Shown one piece after another: positions 18,323-29,367 of a stretch of DNA of 64,000 nucleotides. The notes under the pieces are model-generated. The model was given only the letters and a program-made list of their open reading frames with translations, was not told where the DNA came from and made no database searches. The stretch is from Acinetobacter venetianus RAG-1 = CIP 110063 (lineage in GTDB: Bacteria; Pseudomonadota; Gammaproteobacteria; Pseudomonadales; Moraxellaceae): NCBI RefSeq assembly GCF_000368585.1, contig NZ_KB849558.1, forward strand, positions 62,001-126,000, in the 5' to 3' direction. Position numbers and translations under genes: made by a program. Each line of letters begins with the position of its first letter. Within the stretch, counting starts at the first letter, position 1.

Positions 18323-19843
18323 ATGCAAACTTCTCCTCAGTCAAATGACAAAGTTTATGACCTCGCGGTTATCGGTGGTGGTATCAATGGTGTTGGTATT
18401 GCAGCGGATGCTTCTGGGCGTGGTTTATCTGTGTTCTTATGTGAAAAAGACGATTTGGCAAGCCATACATCATCTGCAAGTAGTAAGCTCATTCATGGTG
18501 GTTTACGTTACCTTGAGCATAAAGAATTTCGTTTGGTGCGTGAGGCATTAGCTGAGCGGGAAGTGCTACTGGCAAAAGCGCCTCATATTATTCGCCCAAT
18601 GCGTTTTATCATGCCGCATCGTCCTCATTTACGTCCTGCATGGCTGATTCGTACTGGTTTGTTCTTTTACGATCATTTAGGTAAGCGTGAGAAACTATTA
18701 GGTTCAAATAACGTTTATTTCAAAGAAGATAGTCCATTAAAAGCAGCTATTACCCGTGGTTTTGAGTATTCAGACTGTGCTGTAGATGATTCTAGACTTG
18801 TTGTGCTAAATGCAATGCACGCACATGAAAAAGGCGCTGATGTTGTGACGCGTACACGTTGTTTATCTGCCCAACGTGAAGGTCAATACTGGGTTGTTGA
18901 TTTGGAGAATGAAAAAGGTCAATTCCAAATTAAAGCCAAAGCATTAGTGAATGCTGCTGGACCTTGGGTTGCACAATTCATTAAACAAGACTTACAGCTG
19001 AAATCACCTTATGGCATCCGTCTAATTCAAGGTAGTCATATCATTGTGCCGAAGCTATATGAAGGTGATAAAGCATTTATCATGCAGAATGATGATCGTC
19101 GGATCGTATTCGCAATTCCATATTTAGACCAATACACGATGATCGGTACTACGGATCGTGAGTATCAAGGTGATCCAGCACAAGTAAAAATTACGCAGGA
19201 AGAAACGGATTATTTGATTAAGGTCAGTAATGAGCATTTCAAAACACAATTGACTCAAGCGGATATTATTTCGACTTTTGCTGGTGTACGCCCATTATGT
19301 GATGATGAGTCGGATAATCCATCTGCGATCACTCGTGATTATACTTTGGCTCTATCAAAAGAGTCAGATAATCAAGCGCCATTGCTTTCAGTATTTGGTG
19401 GAAAATTAACGACTTATCGTAAGCTGGCTGAGTCGGCTATGCAGCAGTTGAAAGCATTTTTCCCTGAAATGAAAGGAAGTTGGACTGCAACAGAAGCTTT
19501 ACCTGGTGGCGAAAACATGGAGTCAGTAGAGCAGTTAATCCTTGAAATTCGTGCTCAGGTTACTGATGCATCAGAAGCGCTTGCTAAACGTTGGGCTTCA
19601 GCTTATGGTTCACGCATTTGGAATATTCTGGGCGAGGCAAGTTCAGTTGAGCAACTTGGACAGCACTTTGGACAAGGTTTGTATGCTCGTGAAGTAGATT
19701 ATTTATGCCGTTTTGAGTGGGTGACGAACAGTCAGGATGTCTTGTGGAGACGTTCTAAGTTAGGTTTGAATTTTGTACCGAGCGAGGTTGAAAGTTTAGA
19801 AGCTTATCTAGCAAATAAACCAAATACCACAGTAGCCGCTTAA
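18323..19843 (+). CDS. glpD: GlpD, aerobic glycerol-3-phosphate dehydrogenase
   Basis: FAD flavoprotein that oxidises sn-glycerol 3-phosphate to dihydroxyacetone phosphate and passes electrons to quinone at the inner membrane. The 506-residue protein has the N-terminal dinucleotide-binding VIGGGINGVGIAADASGRG, SSKLIHGGLRYLE, the GTTDREY active-site region and FGGKLTTYRKLAE. The DAO domain is followed by a C-terminal helical cap. The ATG at 18323 follows GCGGTGATTT. Together with GlpK it feeds glycerol into central metabolism; pckG further along serves gluconeogenesis. Confidence 0.97.
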   Translation: MQTSPQSNDKVYDLAVIGGGINGVGIAADASGRGLSVFLCEKDDLASHTSSASSKLIHGGLRYLEHKEFRLVREALAEREVLLAKAPHIIRPMRFIMPHRPHLRPAWLIRTGLFFYDHLGKREKLLGSNNVYFKEDSPLKAAITRGFEYSDCAVDDSRLVVLNAMHAHEKGADVVTRTRCLSAQREGQYWVVDLENEKGQFQIKAKALVNAAGPWVAQFIKQDLQLKSPYGIRLIQGSHIIVPKLYEGDKAFIMQNDDRRIVFAIPYLDQYTMIGTTDREYQGDPAQVKITQEETDYLIKVSNEHFKTQLTQADIISTFAGVRPLCDDESDNPSAITRDYTLALSKESDNQAPLLSVFGGKLTTYRKLAESAMQQLKAFFPEMKGSWTATEALPGGENMESVEQLILEIRAQVTDASEALAKRWASAYGSRIWNILGEASSVEQLGQHFGQGLYAREVDYLCRFEWVTNSQDVLWRRSKLGLNFVPSEVESLEAYLANKPNTTVAA

Positions 19844-19850
19844 GCATCTA

Positions 19851-19880
19851 AAAAAGCCCTCTTAGATAAGAGGGCTTTTT
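19851..19880. terminator. bidirectional terminator between glpD and TonB receptor
   Basis: AAAAAGCCCTCTTA pairs perfectly with TAAGAGGGCTTTTT around a 2-base loop. The receptor stop is 3 bp beyond. Confidence 0.92.
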
Positions 19881-19883
19881 TTA

Positions 19884-22064
19884 TCAGTATTTAAATTTAA
19901 GAGCTACTGTATAATTTGCTGGTTCTCCGTAGAATGCCTGCCCATCAGTGAAGCTATTGAGGTATTTTTTATCGGTGACATTATCTGCATTAGCTTGAAT
20001 GGTAAAGTTCGGACTAACCTCATAGCTCGCCATTAAATTCAGCAAGGCATAATCGCTTTGTTTAAGATAAGTCGAGTAAGTTGGATCAAAGCGTGTAATT
20101 TTGCTCTGCCATTTTACGCCTGCACCAACTTTTAATTTTGGTAATTGGGTAGGGGAGTAGGTTGTTAGTAAGTTGAAACTTTGGGTCGGATTGTAGGTTC
20201 GAGCCGCACCACCATTTTTTAAGTCTTGGAGACTAAATTGAGTGTAACCCAGAGATACATTCACTTGATCAGTTAATTGTCCTGCTAAACCAACTTCTAC
20301 ACCTTGTGAACGTAAGTCACTAATTGCAGAGGTACGATTAAGCGGATGGCTATCAGTTGGTCTAAGTGGGTAATTATTTTCTTCAGTTCTAAAGATAGCA
20401 AGTGTACCTGTAAGTTTGTTGTCTAACCATGCACTCTTTACTCCAATTTCATAGCTTTTGCCTTCAATTGGATCCGCTACTTTACCAGTTGCCTCATCAA
20501 TTGAGGTTTGTGGACGGAAAATAGAGGTATAACTCATATAGCCTGTATACTCAGGCGTGAAGTTATAGGTAATACCAGCATATGGTGAAACTTTGCTTTC
20601 ATCATAATTCATTGGTGCACTATAACTTGTCCCTTCACTTTTGGCCTGAACATAGTTCGCACCTAATGTGAGTTTGAGGTCTTTCGTTAAATGTAAGCGT
20701 GTTGCTGCATAAACAGATTGATTGCGTTGCGTGTAATCTGCTGCATCTGAAAAAGCACTCCATGAAACATTGTTTGGTGTCCAGCTTGCCCAGCCTGTTG
20801 TACATTGTGCTTCATAGGTATTTGGCGCTATACCACGGGTACATGTTCCAACATTACTATCGAGGATAGTCCCAGATTTTTGCTTATCATTTTGTTCACT
20901 TTGAGAGAATGTATAGCCTAAAATTGCTTCATGCTCACGCTCTAAAAGATCGAACTTGCCTTGTAGGTTAAAATCAGCAGTTTGTAGCTTGTTATTTTCT
21001 TTTCCACCCCAAGCTGTAAGATCTACATTTGAACCATCCGCATTTGGATAGCCATAGTAGTAAAGTAGCTGGCTTTGGCGTTCTTTTTCATTGTAGTTGT
21101 AACTTAGGTTAGCAGACCAAGTTTCCAAGAACTTTTGCTTTAACTCGATGAATGCATTTCGAGATGTATTGTCCCAGTAAGCCCAGTCAGGGTTTGGGTT
21201 GTATGAGCGATCATAACTAATTTGTTTGCCTGAAGAATCCATCAGAGGTAAAGCACCCCAGTTATTGGCATTGGGCTTATTTTTTTCTTGGCTAGCACCA
21301 ACGGTCAATAGCGTACTATCTGTAAGATCGGCTTCCAATATCCCTGCAAGACCATTTTTCTCAGAAGAGTAGCGATCTAAATGTGAGTCGCCTGTTTGTT
21401 CAAAAGCACTGAGGCGACCTCGAATATTACCATTAGATGTTAAGCTACCTGATACATCGGCTTCATAGCGTTGGGTATCCCATGAACCATAGCTCAATCC
21501 AGCGTTTGCTTGAAACTCTTTGGTTGGGCGCTTACGAATATAGTTAATAGTCGCACTTGGATCACCGAAAGCATTGGTCAGCGCATCTGCTCCTTTAATC
21601 ACTTCAATACGATCATAAAAGAAGCTATCTGGATTGGTGTCATTATAATTCCATACACTTGAAGGGAAGCCTACGCCATCAACGAGAATGTTGGAGATTT
21701 CAAATCCTCGTGCCATATACACTGAGCGTTCGGTTTCAAGTGAATTAACGGTTACGCCTGGGGTGTTGTTTAAAATATCTCTTGAGCTAGTCAGTCCGAA
21801 ATCATCAATCTGTTGACGTGTTACCACATTCACCGTTTGTGGAATTTCTTTGGCTTCAATATTCAGTTTAGTCGCACTCGAACTATTTTTAATGTTGTAA
21901 GCTTTGGTTTTTTCACTACTTTCATCATTTTGAGTAGCTTGAACTTTAATTGTCGGAAGTTGTTGTGTCTGATCATCAAGTGCATAACTATATGTGCTAA
22001 TACTGATTAATGTTGAGACAGCTACAAAGAGCGGAGTGCGTTTGAACAGGGGGGAAGAACTCAT
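19884..22064 (-). CDS. TonB-dependent siderophore receptor
   Basis: Outer-membrane beta-barrel that imports ferric siderophores with TonB energy. The 726-residue precursor has a signal peptide ending near SYALDD, a plug domain including PQTVNVVTRQQIDDFG and DRIEVIKGADAL, and a 22-strand barrel ending in VALKFKY with a terminal aromatic. The sequence resembles the FhuE/FoxA/FpvA-like siderophore receptor class. I chose the ATG at 22064: earlier ATGs at 22076 and 22103 lie on or close to the candidate Fur box. The ligand is unknown and no siderophore genes are nearby. Confidence 0.9.
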   Translation of the reverse strand: MSSSPLFKRTPLFVAVSTLISISTYSYALDDQTQQLPTIKVQATQNDESSEKTKAYNIKNSSSATKLNIEAKEIPQTVNVVTRQQIDDFGLTSSRDILNNTPGVTVNSLETERSVYMARGFEISNILVDGVGFPSSVWNYNDTNPDSFFYDRIEVIKGADALTNAFGDPSATINYIRKRPTKEFQANAGLSYGSWDTQRYEADVSGSLTSNGNIRGRLSAFEQTGDSHLDRYSSEKNGLAGILEADLTDSTLLTVGASQEKNKPNANNWGALPLMDSSGKQISYDRSYNPNPDWAYWDNTSRNAFIELKQKFLETWSANLSYNYNEKERQSQLLYYYGYPNADGSNVDLTAWGGKENNKLQTADFNLQGKFDLLEREHEAILGYTFSQSEQNDKQKSGTILDSNVGTCTRGIAPNTYEAQCTTGWASWTPNNVSWSAFSDAADYTQRNQSVYAATRLHLTKDLKLTLGANYVQAKSEGTSYSAPMNYDESKVSPYAGITYNFTPEYTGYMSYTSIFRPQTSIDEATGKVADPIEGKSYEIGVKSAWLDNKLTGTLAIFRTEENNYPLRPTDSHPLNRTSAISDLRSQGVEVGLAGQLTDQVNVSLGYTQFSLQDLKNGGAARTYNPTQSFNLLTTYSPTQLPKLKVGAGVKWQSKITRFDPTYSTYLKQSDYALLNLMASYEVSPNFTIQANADNVTDKKYLNSFTDGQAFYGEPANYTVALKFKY

Positions 22065-22088
22065 ACCGACAACCATATTAATGAGAAA

Positions 22089-22107
22089 TACTATTATTAT
22101 CATTATT
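22089..22107 (-). promoter_or_regulatory. candidate Fur box before TonB receptor
   Basis: The 19 bases match 13 of 19 positions of the classical Fur consensus (GATAATGATAATCATTATC), 25 bp before the chosen start, in keeping with iron repression. Confidence 0.5.
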
Positions 22108-22186
22108 GTTAATATTTGTTAATTTTGCAATTTATTTTCTCTAAAGCTTAATGGGAATACCTAGTGTGGGGTGGAGGATTGATAGG

Positions 22187-22200
22187 AATTTTCGAAAATT
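22187..22200. promoter_or_regulatory. 14-bp palindrome AATTTTCGAAAATT
   Basis: A perfect palindrome 123 bp before the TonB receptor start and just after the end of the next minus-strand gene. Its TTTTCGAAAA core equals the word behind glpR. A regulator site is possible but unproven. Confidence 0.3.
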
Positions 22201-22207
22201 GGGCATT

Positions 22208-22229
22208 AAAAAAGGCCGCCGTAGCGACC
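22208..22229 (-). terminator. terminator of the 235-residue gene
   Basis: On the minus strand GGTCGC-TACG-GCGGCC is followed by six T, 10 bp after the stop. It closely resembles the pckG terminator. Confidence 0.8.
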
Positions 22230-22238
22230 TGTGATCAG

Positions 22239-22946
22239 TTATGTCCAGTCAAATGTAAATAGAACACGTCGAGTTTCGGGTTGGTAAAACATCAAGATAT
22301 TGTCGGCACCATGATTGCAATACTCCCAACCTGATGCTGAGGCAATGAAATAATAACGTCGTTGCTGTTGATCAAAGATGTGTACAAAACAGTTGTCATC
22401 TTGTTCAATATTTTCCAGTTTAAGTTGTTCTTCAATCGGATAGCACCAGTTGCCATATTCAGCATCACCACCCAGTTGATTGAGTAAAATGGTGGGTTTA
22501 TTGTTTTGATAATTGACATCAGATGTACTAATCACTCTTTTTTGTTCTAAGAAGCGTTGTTTGACCTGTTGAAAATCTTCATGCATTGCTTGGCTATGCA
22601 TCAAAACCTCAGCATATGAAGGATGACTTTTATTCTCTAAAATAAAATAGTGTTGATCAGCCAGCCAATGGTATTGTGACTGTTCATCCAGCTGTAAAAT
22701 AAACCAATTTTCATGCGCAAATTCATTATGGAACTCAGCAGTCTCTGAGCCGATATAACACTCATAAGGTTCAATTGGATTGACTAAATGAATCCAGCCT
22801 TGCCATTCAGGATTGATCTGGGCAAGGTCAATCGAAATGAGGGGGAGTAAATGCTTTGCGAGAAAGGCGTCCTTGCTTGTAAAGACGGTGTCTGAGTCTG
22901 GGAGTAATTTTAAAAAATCTTGTGCGGTTGTAATCTCTTGTTGCAT
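22239..22946 (-). CDS. hypothetical protein, 235 residues
   Basis: I do not recognise this protein with confidence. It is soluble, acidic and rich in Trp, Tyr, His and Gln, with no signal peptide or membrane helix. A segment around NQLGGDAEYGNWCYP and the following antiparallel-looking strands recall immunity-like DUF1963 proteins, but the similarity is too weak to name. The start MQQEIT at 22946 lacks a strong ribosome site (GGAAAAGTT is 5 bp away). It stands alone between the TonB receptor and pckG, each on the same strand, with its own terminator. Confidence 0.65.
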   Translation of the reverse strand: MQQEITTAQDFLKLLPDSDTVFTSKDAFLAKHLLPLISIDLAQINPEWQGWIHLVNPIEPYECYIGSETAEFHNEFAHENWFILQLDEQSQYHWLADQHYFILENKSHPSYAEVLMHSQAMHEDFQQVKQRFLEQKRVISTSDVNYQNNKPTILLNQLGGDAEYGNWCYPIEEQLKLENIEQDDNCFVHIFDQQQRRYYFIASASGWEYCNHGADNILMFYQPETRRVLFTFDWT

Positions 22947-23099
22947 AACTTTTCCTGTTTAAATCGATAAAATACGGATCTCTTTATATTTTTTAACTGA
23001 CTTTTGCTGGCACATTAACGTCTTAATTTGTTCATCTTCGATGGATGAAAATTACTTTTGAGGCTGTTAGTTTATTATAGTTTTGCAATGTAAGATGAC

Positions 23100-23126
23100 A
23101 AAAAAGGCCGCCGAAGCGACCTTTTT
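23100..23126 (-). terminator. terminator of pckG
   Basis: On the minus strand GGTCGC-TTCG-GCGGCC, a stable UUCG-loop hairpin, is flanked by an A-run and a T-run. Confidence 0.9.
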
Positions 23127-23139
23127 AAGTCAATTATGA

Positions 23140-24969
23140 TTAAGCAGATTTAACAGCTGCTAATAATTCATTTTGACGATCTTTAAGCGCTTGAGGTAAG
23201 CGAGCACCAAGTTTAGTGAACAGCTCAGTGTGGCTTTCAATCTCTTTGATCCATTGATCTTTGTCTTGAGAAGTTACTGTATCAAACTGTTCTTTAGAGA
23301 AGTCAATACCAGCCCAGTTCAACTGTTCATATGTAGGAACTAAACCGATTGGAGTTTCTGTTGCTTCTGCACGACCTTCACAACGATCAATAATCCACTC
23401 AAGAACACGCATGTTTTGACCAAAACCAGGCCATACGAAGTTGCCTTCTGCATCACGACGGAACCAGTTTACATTGAAGATTTTTGGTAATTTATTACCA
23501 GCAGCTTCTGCTTTAGCACCAACTTCTTGACCAAGTTGTAACCAGTGACCAAAATAATCAGCCATGTTGTAACCAGCAAATGGAAGCATTGCAAATGGGT
23601 CACGACGAACGATACCTTGTTGACCAACAGCAGCAGCAGTTGTTTCAGAACCCATCGTTGCAGCTTTATAAACGCCATCAACCCAGTCAAAAGCTTCTGA
23701 TACTAAAGGTACTGTGTCTGCGCGACGACCACCGAAGATGAACGCAGAAATTGGTACACCAGCTGGATTTTCCCAGTCAGCATCGATAGAAGGGCATTGA
23801 CCAGCTGAAACTGTGAAGCGTGCGTTTGGATGTGCAGCTTTTTCACCATCAACGTGAGGTTGACCTTTCCAGTTGGTTAAGTTAGTAGGAACTTCTTTAG
23901 AAAGACCTTCCCACCAAATTTCGCCATTGTCTGTAACAGCGACGTTTGTATAGATTACATCTTTATGAAGTGTCGCCATACAGTTTGGGTTAGTCTTGGT
24001 ATTTGTACCAGGTGCTACACCGAAGAAACCAGCTTCTGGGTTGATTGCATATAAGCGACCATCTTCACCTGGTTTGATCCATGCAATATCGTCACCTACA
24101 GTTTCAATCTTCCAGCCTTCATAGCCTGCTGGTGGAATTAACATTGCGAAGTTTGTTTTACCACAAGCAGAAGGGAATGCTGCTGCGATGTAGTGTTTTT
24201 CGCCTTGTGGATTTGTCACGCCTAAAATAAGCATGTGCTCAGCTAACCAACCTTGTTCACGACCCATTGCTGATGCAATACGAAGTGCTAAGCATTTTTT
24301 ACCAAGTAAAGCATTACCGCCGTAACCAGAACCGTAAGACCAGATTTCACGAGTTTCTGGGTAATGAACGATGTATTTTTCGTTGTTGCAAGGCCAAGCA
24401 ACATCTTTCTGACCATCTTTAAGTGGAGCAGCAACAGTGTGTACACATGGGATAAACTCACCATCTGTACCTAACACGTCATAAACTGCTTTACCCATAC
24501 GTGCCATTTTTGTCATGCTAACAGCAACGTAAGGAGAATCAGTTAATTCGATACCGATGTGAGCAATGTGGCTACCTAAAGGACCCATAGAGAATGGAAC
24601 CACGTACATTGTACGACCTTCCATTGCACCATCAAATAAACCATTTAATTTAGTACGCATTTCAGCAGGAGCAACCCAGTTATTTGTTGCGCCAGCATCA
24701 TCTTGGTTTTCAGAGCAGATGTAAGTGCGATCTTCAACACGAGCAACGTCAGAAGGGTCAGAATTTGCAAGATAAGAACCAGGATGTTTTTCTTGGTTAA
24801 GTTGTTGCATGGTGCCGTTAGCGATCATCAAGTCGATCAGACGTTGATATTCTTCTTCGCTTCCGTCACACCATTCGATTTTTGCTGGTTTGGTTAATTT
24901 TGCAATTTCTTCCACCCATGCAATAAGCTTAGGGTGACGAACGAATTCTGGTGCGTTCACTTGGGTCAT
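23140..24969 (-). CDS. pckG: PckG, GTP-dependent phosphoenolpyruvate carboxykinase
   Basis: Converts oxaloacetate and GTP to phosphoenolpyruvate, CO2 and GDP, the first step of gluconeogenesis. The 609-residue protein has the GTP-type signature: FPSACGKTN (P-loop with active-site Cys), GDDIAWI metal-binding region, the N-terminal EDRTYICS and the late [23 protein letters not shown] chose the second ATG, 24969, since AAGG lies 7 bp before it but only one base before the first ATG at 24975. The gene is alone. The 395-bp region upstream probably holds its promoter. Confidence 0.97.
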   Translation of the reverse strand: MTQVNAPEFVRHPKLIAWVEEIAKLTKPAKIEWCDGSEEEYQRLIDLMIANGTMQQLNQEKHPGSYLANSDPSDVARVEDRTYICSENQDDAGATNNWVAPAEMRTKLNGLFDGAMEGRTMYVVPFSMGPLGSHIAHIGIELTDSPYVAVSMTKMARMGKAVYDVLGTDGEFIPCVHTVAAPLKDGQKDVAWPCNNEKYIVHYPETREIWSYGSGYGGNALLGKKCLALRIASAMGREQGWLAEHMLILGVTNPQGEKHYIAAAFPSACGKTNFAMLIPPAGYEGWKIETVGDDIAWIKPGEDGRLYAINPEAGFFGVAPGTNTKTNPNCMATLHKDVIYTNVAVTDNGEIWWEGLSKEVPTNLTNWKGQPHVDGEKAAHPNARFTVSAGQCPSIDADWENPAGVPISAFIFGGRRADTVPLVSEAFDWVDGVYKAATMGSETTAAAVGQQGIVRRDPFAMLPFAGYNMADYFGHWLQLGQEVGAKAEAAGNKLPKIFNVNWFRRDAEGNFVWPGFGQNMRVLEWIIDRCEGRAEATETPIGLVPTYEQLNWAGIDFSKEQFDTVTSQDKDQWIKEIESHTELFTKLGARLPQALKDRQNELLAAVKSA

Positions 24970-25364
24970 GGTCATGCCTTTTTAAAGTGTGTACGACGTA
25001 CAATTCTATTCATTGGTTTACAATGAAAATAGATGAAGTAAAAAAAGTGGCTGTATTAAAGCACAAAATCATAAAAAAAATAAGACTATCGGATCATATG
25101 GCAGGTTAATGAAAAGCTGTATATTTTTTCTTAAGTTATTGTTTTTAAGTTTTTTGTCAGTTTTTTTTAGGCTTATATGTTTTTTTTATGCATGTTATTT
25201 TTATTAAAAATTTTATTTAAAAACAATTATTTATTTAATTTTATTTTTTTGAGAATTATTATTGATAAATTGAATAATCATCATCCAAAATTTACATAAA
25301 CGGGCTTTTATTTGTTGATTTTATGCACAAAAATATGGAGGCACAATTTCAAAGGGTGAAATGA
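24970..25364. other. 395-bp A/T-rich region between divergent genes
   Basis: No frame or RNA recognised. Long T-tracts around 25130-25250 make it intrinsically curved DNA-like. It carries the promoters of pckG (left) and the lipid-kinase-like gene (right). Confidence 0.55.
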
Positions 25365-26303
25365 GTGAATCAAAATTTGCGCCCCTTATCGATTATCTAC
25401 AATCAAAAATCTGGATTTCATGCTGCGCAACAAGATGAAGTCTATGAACGCTTAATGACGTTTTGGACGCAGCATGGTTTTGAAATACAGGTTTTTGAGC
25501 TAAATCAAAAGGTTGATTTTGACGAGATGATGAAATCTGTGCTTTCACGTCATCAACAGGCTGATTTACGTGGTGTTGTGGTAGCTGCGGGTGGAGATGG
25601 AACATTAAACGCAGTTGCGAAAAGATTAATGCATACCAATATTCCGATGGGGGTTATTCCATTAGGAACTTTTAATTATGTTGCCCGTGTTTTAGATATT
25701 CCAATTGATGTCTTTTCGGCAGCAGAAGTGATTGCAACGGGTAAATTTCGTGAAGTTCATGTTGCTACAATTAATGATCAGATTTATTTAAATAATGCTA
25801 GCCTTGGACTTTATCCTTTATTTATCAAAAAACGAGAACTATATAATCAGCACTTCGGGCGTTTTCCCTTAAATGCATACACTTCAGGACTTGATGTGTT
25901 GTTGCGTGAACATAAGTCTTTGAAACTGTCTATTAATGTTGATGGGCAGAAATATCCAGTCGCGACGCCCTTGATTTTCTTTGGAAATAATCAATTGCAA
26001 CTGTGTGATATGAAATTAAGAATTGCTGAATGCGCAGCCAATGGCAAACTAGCTGGTGTAGTTGTAGCCAAAAGTGATCGATTTAGTTTATTGAAAATGT
26101 TATTAAAATTAATTCAAGGGAAAATAGAGCAAACGCCTGATGTTTATACTTTTTGTGCAGAAAATATTACTGTTGGCTGCAAAAAAGACAAAGTTACGGT
26201 TGCGATTGATGGAGAACTTATGGAGTTGGAGACACCACTAAATTTCTCAGTTCAAAAATCATCTTTAAAAGTTATGGTTCCAAATGTTATTACACCTCTC
26301 TGA
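25365..26303 (+). CDS. diacylglycerol-kinase-like protein (YegS/DAGK catalytic domain)
   Basis: A 312-residue cytoplasmic protein of the lipid kinase family. The nucleotide-binding VVAAGGDGTLNAVAKRL at about 75-92 and the following GVIPLGTFNYVARVLDIP are the conserved core; LYNNASLG-type residues and a C-terminal VTVAIDGELMELETP strand complete the fold. The start is GTG at 25365, after AAGGGTG; the overlapping ATG at 25361 is out of frame. It overlaps the phosphoesterase gene by 20 bp, a sign of translational coupling. The lipid or sphingoid substrate is not evident. Confidence 0.88.
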   Translation: MNQNLRPLSIIYNQKSGFHAAQQDEVYERLMTFWTQHGFEIQVFELNQKVDFDEMMKSVLSRHQQADLRGVVVAAGGDGTLNAVAKRLMHTNIPMGVIPLGTFNYVARVLDIPIDVFSAAEVIATGKFREVHVATINDQIYLNNASLGLYPLFIKKRELYNQHFGRFPLNAYTSGLDVLLREHKSLKLSINVDGQKYPVATPLIFFGNNQLQLCDMKLRIAECAANGKLAGVVVAKSDRFSLLKMLLKLIQGKIEQTPDVYTFCAENITVGCKKDKVTVAIDGELMELETPLNFSVQKSSLKVMVPNVITPL

Positions 26304-27039
26304 TTTGCATTTTGGAACTGAGCGAGATGTTTGTCTGGAAGCAATACGAAAGTTTTGTAAACAATATCGTCCAGAAGCGATTGTAGTGAGTGGTGATTTA
26401 ACACAACGTGCTCGATTTAATCAGTTTTATGCATGTCGACAGTTTTTAGACTCGTTGTCGATTCCGTATTTAGTCGTGCCTGGTAATCATGACATTCCGC
26501 TCTATCATGTCTGGAATCGTTTTTTCTCACCATTTGTTCGTTATCAAGCTTTTTTTGGTCGTTTAGAAACGACTATGGAAACAGAGCATTTTTATATTGT
26601 TGGAATGAACAGCATTCGTCGTCGTTACCATACGCGTGGACATATTTCTTTAGAGCAAATTCATGAAACTTATGAAAAACTCAAACATGCTCCTGCTCAC
26701 AAATTAAAACTAGTTGTATTTCATCAACCATTTTATACATTTCCAAACGATCATGGTGATAAAGATTGTCCAGTGCTTGGGAAAATGGCTTTAGAGCAGT
26801 GGGGAAAAACTCATCTTTTTGGTTTATTGCATGGGCACTTGCATAAAGTTGCTGTCCACGATTTAAATCAAATTTTTCAATTGGGTTTTGAATATCCTAT
26901 TTGTGATATCCATGCTGGGACGGCAACATCAAATCGATTACGTTTTGGATTTTCTAATAGTTTTAACGTGATATTGGATAATGGTGTGATTGAACATTAT
27001 TGGTTTGATGAGGATAAAAACAGCTTCGAAAAGCACTGA
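26284..27039 (+). CDS. calcineurin-like metallophosphoesterase
   Basis: A 251-residue metal-dependent phosphoesterase. All family metal-binding motifs are seen: HLSDLHFG at the N-terminus, VSGDLTQRA, VPGNHDIPLY, the H in VVFHQP and GLLHGHLHK. No signal peptide, so a cytoplasmic enzyme acting on phosphodiesters such as nucleotides or phospholipids. It starts inside the 3' end of the lipid-kinase-like gene, suggesting related work, perhaps in phospholipid turnover. The specific substrate is unknown. Confidence 0.9.
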   Translation: MLLHLSDLHFGTERDVCLEAIRKFCKQYRPEAIVVSGDLTQRARFNQFYACRQFLDSLSIPYLVVPGNHDIPLYHVWNRFFSPFVRYQAFFGRLETTMETEHFYIVGMNSIRRRYHTRGHISLEQIHETYEKLKHAPAHKLKLVVFHQPFYTFPNDHGDKDCPVLGKMALEQWGKTHLFGLLHGHLHKVAVHDLNQIFQLGFEYPICDIHAGTATSNRLRFGFSNSFNVILDNGVIEHYWFDEDKNSFEKH

Positions 27040-27115
27040 TTTCCAGCTAAATGCAATGTGATTGAAATCAGTGTTTGAAAAAGCATCAAAAAATAGATTT
27101 TTTTTCACTTTTCCC

Positions 27116-27140
27116 CTTGAAGCCTTTTTTTTCATCCCCA
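27116..27140 (+). promoter_or_regulatory. sigma-32-type heat-shock promoter of groESL
   Basis: CTTGAAG at 27116-27122 and CCCCA at 27136-27140 are separated by 13 bp, very close to the sigma-32 consensus CTTGAAA/CCCCATnT. It lies 86 bp before the groS start. Confidence 0.8.
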
Positions 27141-27225
27141 AAAAAGTGGCATATCAAAATTTTATGCGTTGCCATGAACTGGCAATGCACATTAATCAAT
27201 AAGACTAAGTCTGATGGAGTTAATT

Positions 27226-27516
27226 ATGAGCAACATCCGCCCATTACATGATCGTGTTGTGATTCGTCGCGTAGAAGAAGAAACTAAAACGGCTGGTGGT
27301 ATTTTACTTCCAGGTTCTGCTGCTGAAAAACCTTCTCAAGGTGAAGTAATTGCAGTAGGTAATGGTCAGATCACTGACAACGGCGTTCGTGCTTTAGACG
27401 TTAAAGTTGGCGACAAAGTATTGTTTGGTACTTATGCGGGTACAACGGTTAAAGTAAGCGGTGAAGAACTCTTAATCATGAAAGAGTCAGACATCTTAGC
27501 TGTGCTTGAAGGCTAA
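27226..27516 (+). CDS. groS: GroES, 10-kDa co-chaperonin
   Basis: Heptameric lid of the GroEL folding chamber. The 96-residue protein contains the signature [16 protein letters not shown], the mobile loop [20 protein letters not shown] and the C-terminal SDILAVLEG. The ATG at 27226 after ATGGAG gives the normal family length; an upstream in-frame ATG at 27214 would add four residues. It is first in the groS-groL operon, 56 bp before groL, behind the sigma-32 promoter. Confidence 0.98.
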   Translation: MSNIRPLHDRVVIRRVEEETKTAGGILLPGSAAEKPSQGEVIAVGNGQITDNGVRALDVKVGDKVLFGTYAGTTVKVSGEELLIMKESDILAVLEG

Positions 27517-27527
27517 TCGACGCATAA

Positions 27528-29207
<1,680 letters not shown>

Positions 29208-29226
29208 TCACATCATCGTCTAAGTC

Positions 29227-29260
29227 GTAAAAAATCCCTGCAAATGCAGGGATTTTTTAC
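29227..29260. terminator. terminator of groESL
   Basis: A perfect 16-bp stem with a 2-base loop (GTAAAAAATCCCTGCA and complement), 20 bp after groL. Confidence 0.93.
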
Positions 29261-29367
29261 GTTTCTAACATAGAAAATATTTTGAGAAAACGTTACTAAT
29301 AAATTAATTCATATTAAAAATACATGAATCATACTTAAATTTTTATAAACGGTTTTTGGAGAAATAA

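Noticed and set aside
18303..18551. Frame overlapping the glpD start
   Set aside because: Out of frame with glpD, without domain features; glpD has a clear FAD motif from its own start.
22064..22103. Longer N-terminus of the first TonB receptor
   Set aside because: It would put the start inside the candidate Fur box and spoil the signal peptide.
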